Positions 1-8,591 of a stretch of 64,000 nucleotides of DNA are shown here, piece by piece. Source of the DNA: an uncultured Mucilaginibacter sp. Its GTDB lineage: Bacteria; Bacteroidota; Bacteroidia; Sphingobacteriales; Sphingobacteriaceae. The DNA lies in NCBI RefSeq assembly GCF_913773635.1, contig NZ_CAJYGQ010000008.1:1-64000 (forward strand). The letters run 5' to 3'. The first letter of the stretch is position 1, and each line of letters begins with the position of its first letter. Position numbers and translations under genes: made by a program. A model generated the notes under the pieces. That model saw only the letters and a list, made by a program, of their open reading frames with translations. It did no database searches and was not told the origin of the DNA.

Positions 1-147
1 TACCAGGTAGTGGTATCAGCACTAGCCAAAGGCACCACCGGCATGAGCATCAAAGGCCATGCGTACACCGAGGGTGTGATCTTTGCAGGTATGCAACAAC
101 AATCAGCTCAAAGCACTCCTGCACAGGTACTGGCCAGCAGAGAATAA
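1..147 (+). CDS. C-terminal end of an unidentified protein (partial)
   Basis: An open frame enters from the left edge and stops with TAA at 147, giving 48 residues that end in LASRE. A small-residue-rich stretch (GTTGMSIKGHAYTEGV) looks like a folded domain rather than random sequence, but I do not recognise the family. The 5' part lies outside the window. No hairpin terminator is evident in the 88 bases before the convergent gene at 236. Confidence 0.55.
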   Translation, partial: YQVVVSALAKGTTGMSIKGHAYTEGVIFAGMQQQSAQSTPAQVLASRE

Positions 148-235
148 GCTGCAAGTAGCAAATAAAATTTGAAACTCTATTATTAACTCAAATAAAGCAA
201 GAGGTCGTGTCAAATTGATACGGCCTCTTTTACAT

Positions 236-913
236 TTATATCATTGGGTTAGCGCTGTAAAGCGTCCATAACTCATCAAGTGATTTTCCGGTCAGTTGCT
301 TCCAGCTATCGGCGTTGTAGGAATGATTCCGCAACTGCTTATCTAATTCTTTTACTACACCTTCTTTTTGCTTTTGCTCAATCCAGTTCAAAAATCTGGC
401 AGTAATCCTGTAACTGTTTGTGTAATGTTGAGTTGATTTGTACTCAGGAAGTTTCCAATTTGCGGCGCTATTATTAACGCCAAACTTGTACCGTACGTAA
501 TCGGCAATACCCTCGGTAAGCCAGCCCGGCCCAACACTTTGCTTATAGTCCTGTACTATGTGCATCCCTTCATGCGTTACTACATCAATATCTTCAGGAT
601 GTGTTTTAAACCAGCCGGGATTATAAACAATGCGACCATTTGAAGTTGCTGCCACCCCTTTGTAAGCCGTATCAATTACAAAAGTCACTTCTTTAAGCGT
701 TTTATTATTATACTCTTTGGCAATCTTAGGATACACCTCAAAGAACGTTTCGATAAGTTTTTGCTTAACCTTGGGGTTAAAGCTGTTATCATTGCTTGTA
801 AATACTAATGTGTAACCCTTACGTTTAATTGTTTCCTTGTTTTGAGCATAAGTATTGTTAAAGGCAACCAGTGCCGTTAAACCCATGCTTAAATAAAGTG
901 CATGCTTTTTCAT
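236..913 (-). CDS. Secreted basic secretory protein (BSP) family metallopeptidase
   Basis: A 225-residue protein beginning with a signal peptide (MKKHALYL through a cleavage near TYAQ at residue 23). The zinc-binding motif HEGMH lies at residues 114-118, followed by Q at 121 and then the family hallmark WLTEGIADYVRY near 131-142. This pairing is typical of the plant-type basic secretory protein family (PF04450), a gluzincin-like peptidase fold. I chose the ATG at 913 because an upstream in-frame start would put 16 odd residues before a clean signal peptide. The product probably acts in the periplasm or outside the cell. Substrate is unknown. It is divergent from the ArgE-like gene. Confidence 0.85.
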   Translation of the reverse strand: MKKHALYLSMGLTALVAFNNTYAQNKETIKRKGYTLVFTSNDNSFNPKVKQKLIETFFEVYPKIAKEYNNKTLKEVTFVIDTAYKGVAATSNGRIVYNPGWFKTHPEDIDVVTHEGMHIVQDYKQSVGPGWLTEGIADYVRYKFGVNNSAANWKLPEYKSTQHYTNSYRITARFLNWIEQKQKEGVVKELDKQLRNHSYNADSWKQLTGKSLDELWTLYSANPMI

Positions 914-981
914 ATGGCAATTTACGGTCATAAAGCCAAATTGCACAAGCAGTGTTAACATATACTATGTAAAAAATCCTA

Positions 982-989
982 TACATTTG
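982..989 (+). promoter_or_regulatory. Candidate Bacteroidota -7 box (TACATTTG) for the ArgE-like gene
   Basis: TACATTTG matches the Bacteroidota consensus TAnnTTTG and lies 39 bases upstream of the ATG at 1029. No good -33 TTTG is seen at the usual 19-base spacing, so support rests on the -7 box and its position. Confidence 0.5.
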
Positions 990-1028
990 CACCGAATGCG
1001 TTAACGCCTTTAAGGCCAAAGCACCTTT

Positions 1029-2093
1029 ATGAATACCATTGAAACCCTATATAGCGAGGCGGTCAACCTGTTGAAAAGCCTGATTTCTACCCAATCATTT
1101 AGCAGAGAAGAGGATAAAACTGCTGATATTATTGAAGCTTTTTTTAACCAGCAAAATATCAGCACACAACGCAAGCTTAATAATGTATGGGCGTACAACA
1201 AGTATTATGACAAGACAAAGCCAACTATTTTGCTTAATTCTCATCATGATACTGTGAAGCCCAACTCGGGTTATACGCGTAACCCGCTTGAGCCTGCGGT
1301 TGAGGACGGAAAACTTTATGGTTTAGGCAGTAATGATGCAGGTGGATGCCTGGTTTCACTTATTGCAGTGTTTATGCATTTTTACGAGCAAACCGATCTA
1401 AAATATAATTTCTGCATTGCTACCACCGCCGAGGAAGAGGTATCGGGTACTAACGGGCTTGAATTGGTGATACCTGACTTAGGTGAGCTTGAATTTGCCA
1501 TTGTGGGCGAACCAACCCTCATGCAATTAGCCATTGCGGAACGTGGCCTGATGGTGCTTGATTGTACAGCACATGGTAAAGCGGGGCACGCTGCCCGCGA
1601 GGAGGGCGAAAATGCTATTTATAAAGCGCTGGCAGATATTGAGTGGTTTCGAAACTATCGTTTCACTGAGGAATCGGAGCTATTTGGCCCCATTAAAATG
1701 TCGGTTACTATTATAAACGCAGGTTCGCAGCATAATGTGGTTCCTGCTACTTGTACTTTTACGGTAGATGTGCGCGTTACCGATGCTTACCGCAACGAGG
1801 AAGTACTGAACATTATTCAACAGCAGGTAAGCTGTGATGTTGTGCCACGGTCTATTAGGCTTAAGCCATCATCTATAGATAAAAACCACCCAATAGTGCA
1901 AGCCGGCATAAAGCTTGGCAGAAGCACTTACGGATCGCCAACCACGTCTGACCAGGCATTGCTCGATATTCCGTCTTTAAAAATGGGGCCGGGCGATTCA
2001 GCAAGATCACATACCGCCAACGAATTTATTTACCTTAAGGAGATTGAGGAGGGTATAGAGCTTTACATTAAATTACTTAAAGAAATTGTTTAA
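1029..2093 (+). CDS. argE: M20 family deacetylase, ArgE-like (N-acetylornithine or N-acetylcitrulline deacetylase)
   Basis: A 354-residue cytosolic metallohydrolase. It has the M20 signatures in order: LLNSHHDTVKP (metal-ligand His and Asp near residues 72-74), GLGSNDAGG (bridging Asp near 103), the catalytic/metal Glu pair in TAEEEVSG near 135-136, GEPT near 170, and a C-terminal SHTANEF with the last His ligand. It removes the acetyl group from an acetylated arginine precursor. Many Bacteroidota use N-acetylcitrulline instead of N-acetylornithine, and sequence alone does not separate the two here. No other arginine genes are visible, although the window edge is close. The DUF72 gene follows 6 bases later and is probably cotranscribed. 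Confidence 0.82.
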   Translation: MNTIETLYSEAVNLLKSLISTQSFSREEDKTADIIEAFFNQQNISTQRKLNNVWAYNKYYDKTKPTILLNSHHDTVKPNSGYTRNPLEPAVEDGKLYGLGSNDAGGCLVSLIAVFMHFYEQTDLKYNFCIATTAEEEVSGTNGLELVIPDLGELEFAIVGEPTLMQLAIAERGLMVLDCTAHGKAGHAAREEGENAIYKALADIEWFRNYRFTEESELFGPIKMSVTIINAGSQHNVVPATCTFTVDVRVTDAYRNEEVLNIIQQQVSCDVVPRSIRLKPSSIDKNHPIVQAGIKLGRSTYGSPTTSDQALLDIPSLKMGPGDSARSHTANEFIYLKEIEEGIELYIKLLKEIV

Positions 2094-2099
2094 TAGCAT

Positions 2100-3017
2100 A
2101 TGGAGTTTGGCAAGGTAGCACAGCAACAGCTTAGTTTTATTGATTACACTTTGCCGCCCGATATGCCTGTAACCGCGGCTTCGCTACAGCGTAAAAGCTT
2201 CGGGCAACCTGAGGTTTACGTTGGATGTTCGAGCTGGGCACAAAAAGTTTGGAAAGGCAATTTATATCCACCAAAAACGCGGGACGCTGACTTTTTGCAG
2301 GAGTATGTTAAGCATTTCAACATGATTGAGCTTAACACTACCCATTACCGTATGTATGATGCAGAAGCCATACGTAAATGGAAAGACAAAGCGGCTGCCA
2401 ACCCTCACTTTAAGTTTTGCCCAAAGTTTAACCAACTCATAAGCCATATTAAAAGGCTTAAGGGTGCAGACGAAATAACTACCGACTTTTTAACAAGCAT
2501 GCTGGCCTTTGAAGACAAGCTGGGTCCGCTGTTTTTGCAGCTGAATGACAATTTCACCCCTAAGGACTATCCTGCGTTAAAAGCTTTCCTTGAAAGCCTG
2601 CCGCGCGACCTCGAGATATTTTTGGAGTTGCGTCATCGTGATTGGTTTGGTGTACCACAAACCCGCGACGCCGTATTTGAACTAATGCACCGTTTAGGCA
2701 TTGGCGCAATTGTCACCGATACCGCCGGCCGGCGCGATGTAGTGCATATGGGCTTACCAACGCCTGCTTTATTTCTAAGGTTTGTAGGTAACGCTTTGCA
2801 CCCTACCGATTACGTTCGGATGGATGAGTGGATTGAGCGTATAAAAGAATGGAGTAAAGTAGGCCTTAAATCGGTTTATTTAGGCATGCACCAGTCTGAC
2901 GAGGTAGCGGCGCCGGTGCTGTGTGATTATTTTATTGAGCGTATAAACAACGAACTTAATATGAGCATTGCCCGGCCATTCAACAATCCTGAGCCAAATA
3001 CATTGTTTAATCAGTAA
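2100..3017 (+). CDS. DUF72 domain protein (YecE-like TIM barrel)
   Basis: A 305-residue protein with the DUF72 pattern: VYVGCSSWAQKVWKGNLYPP near residues 40-58, then FNMIELNTTHYRM, FKFCPKFNQLISH, LFLQLNDNFTP, IFLELRHRDWF, and a terminal region with VYLGMHQSD. The family forms a TIM barrel with conserved acidic and aromatic residues, and its biochemical role is not established. No signal peptide is present. It starts 6 bases after the argE-like stop, so it is probably translated from the same message. It converges with the ABC exporter gene. Confidence 0.88.
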   Translation: MEFGKVAQQQLSFIDYTLPPDMPVTAASLQRKSFGQPEVYVGCSSWAQKVWKGNLYPPKTRDADFLQEYVKHFNMIELNTTHYRMYDAEAIRKWKDKAAANPHFKFCPKFNQLISHIKRLKGADEITTDFLTSMLAFEDKLGPLFLQLNDNFTPKDYPALKAFLESLPRDLEIFLELRHRDWFGVPQTRDAVFELMHRLGIGAIVTDTAGRRDVVHMGLPTPALFLRFVGNALHPTDYVRMDEWIERIKEWSKVGLKSVYLGMHQSDEVAAPVLCDYFIERINNELNMSIARPFNNPEPNTLFNQ

Positions 3018-3026
3018 TTACTGGTT

Positions 3027-4832
3027 TTATTTATTTTCAGGAGCCGGGGAAACTTCCTCTTCTTCCAGCAATTGCTTTTCATAAAGGTCAAAGTAAATGC
3101 CTTGCCTTTCCATCAGTTCCTGATGGGTGCCTTGTTCAGCAATGTGACCCTCATCCATTACCAGTATTTTATCAGCATTACGAATGGTTGAAATACGGTG
3201 AGCAATAATTACGCTGGTTTTGCCTTTCATAACCCGCCCTAGGTTTCCTAAAATTTCCTCTTCGGTACGTGTATCAACAGCCGAAAGGCAATCATCAAAA
3301 ACAAGAATTTGCGGCTGTTTCATTATAGCACGGGCAATACTAACACGCTGTTTTTGTCCGCCCGAAAGGGTTACACCGCGTTCGCCTATCAACGTTTGAA
3401 ACTGCTGTTCAAGTTCCATGATATTCTTGTAGACGGCAGCATCTTTAGCAGCCTGCTCTACAGCATTGATGTCAAGCACATCGGCGCTGAATGCTATATT
3501 ATTAGCAATGGTATCTGAAAACAGGAACACCTCCTGTGGTACAAACCCAACCTGCGAGCGATATCCTTCCAGGTTCAATTGCTTTAAAGGGTAACCATCA
3601 ATCAAAACTTCGCCATCCGTAACATCATACATTCGCATAAGTAAATTGGCAATGGTTGATTTACCCGAGCCTGTACGGCCTATAATTGCCACCAGTTGCC
3701 CCGGTTCAACACTAAAAGATACTGACCGAAGTGCTTTAATGCCCGTATCAGGGTAAACAAAGCTTACGTTATTAAACTCAATTTTACCGGTAACTGGTTT
3801 TGGCAATACCGCAGGCGAAAATATTTCGGGCTGCTCAAACAAGAATTCATTAATGCGCTTTTGCGATGCCGCTGCACGCTGTATTAATGATGACACCCAG
3901 CCTAATGACATTACAGGAAAGGTAAGCTGCCCTAAGTAAACTATAAACTCAGCTATATTGCCCGATGTTATATTACCTTTCATTACCTCTACTCCACCAA
4001 TGTAAATAATAAGCACACTGCTAATTCCTACAAGCAATAACATCATTGGAAAAAACAAAGCCTGAACCTTGGTTAATTCCATTGACTGCGTTTTATAGTT
4101 TTCACTTTCATGACTAAATTTCTCGTTTACGAAGTCTTCGCGAACGTATGACTTTATTACCCTGATACCCGATAGGTTTTCCTGCACAAAGCTTGAAAGG
4201 GCAGACAGACGTTCCTGTATCTTCTCGCTACGGTGCTCAATAATGTTATTAACGTAATATATACTCAGCACCAATAAAGGCATTGGCAATAATGAAAAGA
4301 AAGCTAAACGGGCATTTACGCTCATCATGGCGTAAACGGTTAGCACAAACAATACAACCGTGTTAATGGCATACATTATACCCGGACCAAGATACATACG
4401 CACCCTGCTAACATCTTCGGTTACACGGTTCATTAAATCGCCGGTATTATGCCTGCGGTAAAACGCCAGCGACAGGCGCTGATAATGCTCATAGATTTCG
4501 TTCTTAAGGTCAAACTCAATATGCCTGGACATAAGGATGATGGTTTGACGCATAAAAAACAAAAACAAGCCTCTTAAAAGCGATAATGCCAATACCAATA
4601 CGCCAAAAAGTAACAAGCTTGCTCCAAATATATCGTAAATAACATCTTGCCGCTCAAAGCCTGCGTACAAGTGGTATATCTGTATATTTTCGGCCACCAG
4701 GTTAAAGGATATACGTATAACCTGGGCTGGTAGTACCCCAAAAATATTGGAAATAATTACAAACAGCACACCCGGCACCAGCCTCCAGCGGTACTTGTAA
4801 AAAAACTTATTTAAGTAAGCAAGGCTTTTCAT
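3027..4832 (-). CDS. ABC exporter half-transporter (MdlA/MsbA type, membrane plus ATPase domains)
   Basis: A protein of about 601 residues with six predicted membrane segments in the first 320 residues, then an ATPase domain: Walker A GRTGSGKS, Q-loop VPQEVFLF, signature LSGGQKQR, Walker B ILVFDDCLSAVD, and H-loop AHRIS. The residue after the Walker B Asp, normally the catalytic Glu, is Asp (FDDCLSAVD). This resembles MdlA-type subunits, which work in heterodimers, more than MsbA. No partner gene is adjacent. I placed the start at the ATG at 4832 (MKSLAYLNKFF), because the nine residues upstream add nothing recognisable. Substrate is unknown. Confidence 0.9.
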   Translation of the reverse strand: MKSLAYLNKFFYKYRWRLVPGVLFVIISNIFGVLPAQVIRISFNLVAENIQIYHLYAGFERQDVIYDIFGASLLLFGVLVLALSLLRGLFLFFMRQTIILMSRHIEFDLKNEIYEHYQRLSLAFYRRHNTGDLMNRVTEDVSRVRMYLGPGIMYAINTVVLFVLTVYAMMSVNARLAFFSLLPMPLLVLSIYYVNNIIEHRSEKIQERLSALSSFVQENLSGIRVIKSYVREDFVNEKFSHESENYKTQSMELTKVQALFFPMMLLLVGISSVLIIYIGGVEVMKGNITSGNIAEFIVYLGQLTFPVMSLGWVSSLIQRAAASQKRINEFLFEQPEIFSPAVLPKPVTGKIEFNNVSFVYPDTGIKALRSVSFSVEPGQLVAIIGRTGSGKSTIANLLMRMYDVTDGEVLIDGYPLKQLNLEGYRSQVGFVPQEVFLFSDTIANNIAFSADVLDINAVEQAAKDAAVYKNIMELEQQFQTLIGERGVTLSGGQKQRVSIARAIMKQPQILVFDDCLSAVDTRTEEEILGNLGRVMKGKTSVIIAHRISTIRNADKILVMDEGHIAEQGTHQELMERQGIYFDLYEKQLLEEEEVSPAPENK

Positions 4833-4993
4833 AAGCTTGGCAAAGGTAGTAAAAAACACTCAGCACCCTTAAATGTTCGGCACTGTGCAAAACATACGTT
4901 AGCCTGGTATGATCATTTCTATTTAACAGAATTCTTACATACAGGCAAGTGCCTATTTAGGCAACGCCGTTTAGGTTTAATCAAAAAAATATC

Positions 4994-5001
4994 TACTTTT
5001 G
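4994..5001 (+). promoter_or_regulatory. Candidate -7 box (TACTTTTG) for the nusB operon
   Basis: TACTTTTG fits TAnnTTTG and lies in the 326-base gap between the divergent ABC exporter and nusB starts. It predicts a leader of about 150 bases before nusB at 5159. The rest of this gap is AT-rich with no ORF or strong hairpin that I can see. Confidence 0.5.
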
Positions 5002-5158
5002 CACCAGCATTGGTTAACTGGTTTATTAAAGCAATAATAGCAGCAAGCTGGCGTTTATTTTTTTGCAATTACAGCAACAAAACAATTGCTCAACTGCTTA
5101 ACTTAATTCAACCGTTAACCGAAACATTAATTAGCACCGAAAAAAACCGTTCTTACCC

Positions 5159-6106
5159 ATGTTAAATAGAAGGCACCTTAGGGTTAAAGTATTACAGGCA
5201 TTATACGCTTATCATCAATCTGAGCCGAAAGATAAAAAACAACACGAAAAGCTTTTGTTGCAAAACATTGATAAGGTTTTCGAAATGTACATCTGGATGC
5301 TGTCGTTAATTGATGAAGTAATACAATACGCCGCCAACGATGCCCAGGAACGCGCTAACAAGCACCTTCCTACCGCCGAGGATCTTAATCCTAACCTTAA
5401 AATTCTTGAAAACCGCTTCATTGCTTCGCTGCATGTAAACAAAGATTACATTGCTGCTATCAAAAAATACAAAGTATCGTGGGATTTTGAACCCGAGCTT
5501 GCAAAATCATTATTCATCACGCTGAAGAACTCTGACGACTACCGCGCGTACCTTCAAAAAACTGATGATACCCTTCAAACCGATAAAGACATCATCAAAT
5601 TTATCTTTAAAAAGGTAATTCTTAAGTCGCAGTTAGCTGAGCAGGTTTTTGAAGATAAGTTTATTGCCTGGCCGGTTGATAAAGACGTATTACAAGCATT
5701 GATAGCTAAAACTTTCAAAAACTTCTCATACGACGATCCGAAGCAGAATAAACTGGCCGATGTTACAGGTAACTGGGCAGAAGACCAGGACTTTATAGTT
5801 GACCTGTTTGAGCTGGCCGTGCGTTATGATGCCGACTACCAAGGCATGATTGGCCAGAAAACCCAGAACTGGGAGCCTGAACGTATTGCCATGATGGATA
5901 CTCTGCTAATGAAAATGGCAATTACTGAGTTTATAAACTTCAACTCGGTACCCGTTAAGGTTACTATAAATGAGTACCTTGAAATAGCCAAAGAATTCAG
6001 CACACCAAAAAGCAACTCGTTTATAAATGGTATTTTAGATAAAATTTTATTCGAATTAAAAGAGCAAAACCGTGTTCGTAAAACAGGCCGCGGACTTATT
6101 GAATAA
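5159..6106 (+). CDS. nusB: Transcription antitermination factor NusB (long Bacteroidota form)
   Basis: A 315-residue protein. It opens with MLNRRHLRVKVLQALYAY, the typical NusB N-terminal helix, and ends with the NusB C-terminal motif region (DTLLMKMAITEF, PVKVTINEYLEIAKEFS, SFINGILDKI). Classical NusB is about 140 residues. The extra roughly 170 residues in the middle (KKQHEKLL through KNFSYDD) are characteristic of Bacteroidota homologues, and their job is unclear. NusB binds boxA RNA with NusE/S10 and promotes rRNA antitermination. It is followed 2 bases later by a DUF1573 lipoprotein gene and then yajC, a probable operon ending at the hairpin near 6946. Confidence 0.93.
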   Translation: MLNRRHLRVKVLQALYAYHQSEPKDKKQHEKLLLQNIDKVFEMYIWMLSLIDEVIQYAANDAQERANKHLPTAEDLNPNLKILENRFIASLHVNKDYIAAIKKYKVSWDFEPELAKSLFITLKNSDDYRAYLQKTDDTLQTDKDIIKFIFKKVILKSQLAEQVFEDKFIAWPVDKDVLQALIAKTFKNFSYDDPKQNKLADVTGNWAEDQDFIVDLFELAVRYDADYQGMIGQKTQNWEPERIAMMDTLLMKMAITEFINFNSVPVKVTINEYLEIAKEFSTPKSNSFINGILDKILFELKEQNRVRKTGRGLIE

Positions 6107-6108
6107 CA

Positions 6109-6579
6109 ATGATTAAACAAATTACCGCAGGTTTATGCCTGGCAATTGCCCTTAGCGCCTGCAACCAAACCAATAATACACAGCAAACTGCTGATAGTAC
6201 AGCCGTTGCCGATGGGGCAGTAGCAAAGAGCTTAAATGCAGCCGAGGCTCCTGTTATGAAGTTTGAAACAGAGGCTCATGATTTTGGAAAAATTAAACAG
6301 GGCGATAAGGTTACCTATGAGTTTAAATATACCAATACAGGTAAATCGCCTTTAATAATAAAAGATGCCTACGCAACCTGTGGCTGTACGGTACCTGAGT
6401 TTGACAAAACACCAATAGCGCCTGGTGCCTCAAGCGTAATAAAGGTTACGTTTGACAGTGCCGGTAAAATTGGTATGCAAGAGAAGATTATTACCGTAGT
6501 AGCTAACACTGTACCTGCCGAAAACCGGGTACGCCTCATTGGCGAAGTATTGGCAAAAGATGCGGTAAAAACTAAGTAG
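6109..6579 (+). CDS. DUF1573 domain lipoprotein
   Basis: A 156-residue protein with a lipoprotein signal (AIALSAC, lipidated Cys near residue 18), a Thr/Ala-rich linker, and then one DUF1573 domain: FETEAHDFGKIKQGDKVTYEFKYTNTG, followed by CGCTVPEFDKTPIAPGASS and a closing beta segment. DUF1573 is an Ig-like fold abundant in Bacteroidota exported proteins, and its precise role is unknown. The gene begins 2 bases after the nusB stop and is followed 22 bases later by yajC, an arrangement common in this group. Confidence 0.88.
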   Translation: MIKQITAGLCLAIALSACNQTNNTQQTADSTAVADGAVAKSLNAAEAPVMKFETEAHDFGKIKQGDKVTYEFKYTNTGKSPLIIKDAYATCGCTVPEFDKTPIAPGASSVIKVTFDSAGKIGMQEKIITVVANTVPAENRVRLIGEVLAKDAVKTK

Positions 6580-6601
6580 TACTTATTTAAGAATATATAG
6601 A

Positions 6602-6931
6602 ATGTTAGGAACAATTTTATTAGAAGCTGGCGGCGGTATGGCTACTCAGCAAATAGTGGTAATGGTTTTGATTATTGTGGTGTTTTATTTTTTTATGATA
6701 CGCCCGCAAATGAAAAAACAAAAAGACCAGAAAAAATATGTTGAGGAACTAAAAAAAGGCGATCGTATAGTTACTACAGCCGGCATACACGGCCGTATTG
6801 TTGACCTAAATGAAACCACCTTTTTGGTTGAAGTTGATAACGGCCGAATTCGCTTTGATAAAGCCGCCATTTCACTTGATGCCTCAAAAGCCCTTAATGC
6901 ACCGGCTAAAGAAAAAGAAGCCAAAGCTTAA
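6602..6931 (+). CDS. yajC: Preprotein translocase subunit YajC
   Basis: A 109-residue protein with one N-terminal membrane helix (QQIVVMVLIIVVFYFFMIRPQ) followed at once by the diagnostic RPQMKKQKDQ basic segment. The soluble part then carries LKKGDRIVTTAGIHGRI and a short C-terminal Ala/Lys tail. YajC associates with SecDF at the inner membrane and assists Sec-dependent export. It is the last gene of the nusB transcript, and a strong hairpin follows 14 bases after its stop. Confidence 0.94.
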   Translation: MLGTILLEAGGGMATQQIVVMVLIIVVFYFFMIRPQMKKQKDQKKYVEELKKGDRIVTTAGIHGRIVDLNETTFLVEVDNGRIRFDKAAISLDASKALNAPAKEKEAKA

Positions 6932-6945
6932 TAAACAGAATATTG

Positions 6946-6986
6946 AAAATGCCGTTTCTTTTTTAATAAGAGAAACGGCATTTTAA
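6946..6986 (+). terminator. Rho-independent terminator after yajC
   Basis: A perfect 14-base inverted repeat (AAAATGCCGTTTCT at 6946-6959 and its complement at 6971-6984) encloses an 11-base loop and ends in a short T-rich run. It separates nusB-DUF1573-yajC from the next transcript. Confidence 0.8.
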
Positions 6987-6991
6987 TTTTG
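6984..6991 (+). promoter_or_regulatory. Candidate -7 box (TAATTTTG) for the YbbR-coaE transcript
   Basis: TAATTTTG matches TAnnTTTG and abuts the preceding terminator. It lies 49 bases before the ATG at 7041. Confidence 0.45.
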
Positions 6992-7040
6992 CGGTAAACC
7001 AAGCTACGCAAAACAGTATAACTAAAAGCAGTATTTGCCT

Positions 7041-7985
7041 ATGCCCATCATAAAACTATCTGTATCTGAAAGAAGGCGTTTGTCGGTATTTATTACCTGC
7101 TTCCTTATTGCCACAGTGGCGTGGATTTTAGCCACCTTATCGGGCACTTATAGTTTTACAGTTAAGCAGGCAATAACCTTTAAAAACGCACCACAAAAGC
7201 GTGCCTTCAGGGCATTGCAGCCCGATACGGTTGAAGCAATAATGCAGGGCACCGGCTGGCAGGTGTTATTTTCAAAGGTAAGTTCATCTACCGAACCTGT
7301 TAAGGTTGATTTGCATACACTTGAGCATAGCAATTACATTGCTTTAAACACTCAAATTGCGCAAATTAACAAAGTGATGGACGCGCGTCACAAAATAATT
7401 GCCTTCACACCCGATACGTTGTATTTTGATTTCACAAATCGGGTAGTTAAAAGGGTACCAATTGAACCTGTATTAAATTTAACTTACCAGCAGCAGTACC
7501 AGCAGTCAGAAAAAATTCAGCTCAAACCGGCTTACGTTACCTTAAATGGGCCTGGTAATGTAATTGAACATATCACATCATGGAAAACTGATACGCTTAA
7601 GCTTGATAACGTTAATCAACCAATTAATACAACGCTTGGCTTGCAACCGGTAAAAGAGGGCAACATTAGCATATATCCTAAAAGCACTCAACTTAAAGTG
7701 CCGGTTGAAGAGTTTACTGAGAAGACGCTTAGCATACCTGTTAAGCTTATCAACAACGTGCATTACTATAATGTAAAATTGGTACCGCACAGGGTTAACA
7801 TTACTTTTACGGTACCATTGAGTAGGTACACAGAGCTTGATGAGGACTTTTTTGAGGCCACTGCCGATTTTGGCTTGTGGGAACAAGGCTACACCGTGTT
7901 ACCTGTAAACATAACCCGTGTGCCTGCTTACTGCCGCATTGTAAAAACCGTTCCGCGTAACATTAACTTCCTTGTAAAAAAATAA
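7041..7985 (+). CDS. YbbR-like domain protein, membrane anchored
   Basis: A 314-residue protein with a short basic N-terminus (SERRRLSV), one membrane helix (VFITCFLIATVAWILATLSG) and a long extracytoplasmic region. That region is made of repeated YbbR-type beta modules, visible as recurring KRVPIEPVLNL, LSIPVKLINN and VTLNGPGNVI segments. In Firmicutes the YbbR protein (CdaR) regulates the diadenylate cyclase CdaA, but no cyclase gene is nearby here, so that function is not assumed. I prefer the ATG at 7041 over an upstream TTG. coaE begins one base after its stop, so the two are probably translationally coupled. Confidence 0.75.
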   Translation: MPIIKLSVSERRRLSVFITCFLIATVAWILATLSGTYSFTVKQAITFKNAPQKRAFRALQPDTVEAIMQGTGWQVLFSKVSSSTEPVKVDLHTLEHSNYIALNTQIAQINKVMDARHKIIAFTPDTLYFDFTNRVVKRVPIEPVLNLTYQQQYQQSEKIQLKPAYVTLNGPGNVIEHITSWKTDTLKLDNVNQPINTTLGLQPVKEGNISIYPKSTQLKVPVEEFTEKTLSIPVKLINNVHYYNVKLVPHRVNITFTVPLSRYTELDEDFFEATADFGLWEQGYTVLPVNITRVPAYCRIVKTVPRNINFLVKK

Positions 7986-7986
7986 G

Positions 7987-8574
7987 ATGCTTAAAATTGG
8001 CATTACCGGCAACATAGGCAGCGGCAAAACAACAATATGCCGTGTTTTTGAGCTTTTAGGCATACCTGTATTCTATTCAGACGATGCTGCCAGGCAAGTG
8101 ATGACTACTGATAAACAACTTATTGAAGCGTTAAAGCAGCACTTTGGCAACGAGGCATACTTCAACAATGGTGCTTTGAATAAAAAGCTTATCAGTTCAA
8201 TTGTATTTAACAACGCTGCTGAGCTTAACAAGCTAAACAGCCTTGTACACCCTGCTGTATTCAGGGCATTTGATGCCTGGATAATTAATCATACTGATGC
8301 CCCATACGTTTTAAAAGAAGCTGCCATATTGTTTGAAAGCGGCTCATATAAAGATTGCGATCATACTATACTCGTTACAGCTCCTACCCCAACCCGGCTA
8401 CAGCGCGTAATGGAGCGCGATAATATTACCATTGAACAAGCCGAAGCACGTAATTCGAAGCAAATGCCGCAGGAAGAAAAAGAAAAATTGGCTGATTACA
8501 TTATTAATAATGATAACTCAGTTCCGGTAATTCCGCAGGTACTTAACCTTCATAAACTATTTACCCGGCAATAA
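7987..8574 (+). CDS. coaE: Dephospho-CoA kinase
   Basis: A 195-residue cytosolic kinase with the P-loop GNIGSGKTT at residues 7-15 and the CoaE signature VFYSDDAARQV. HPAVFRAF and KEAAILFESG follow, and the lid region is LQRVMERDNITIEQAEAR. It phosphorylates the ribose 3'-hydroxyl of dephospho-CoA, the last step of coenzyme A synthesis. Length is normal for the family. It begins one base after the YbbR-like gene and is followed 17 bases later by the exonuclease gene. Confidence 0.95.
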   Translation: MLKIGITGNIGSGKTTICRVFELLGIPVFYSDDAARQVMTTDKQLIEALKQHFGNEAYFNNGALNKKLISSIVFNNAAELNKLNSLVHPAVFRAFDAWIINHTDAPYVLKEAAILFESGSYKDCDHTILVTAPTPTRLQRVMERDNITIEQAEARNSKQMPQEEKEKLADYIINNDNSVPVIPQVLNLHKLFTRQ

Positions 8575-8591
8575 CGCCCAACTGTTTATTC

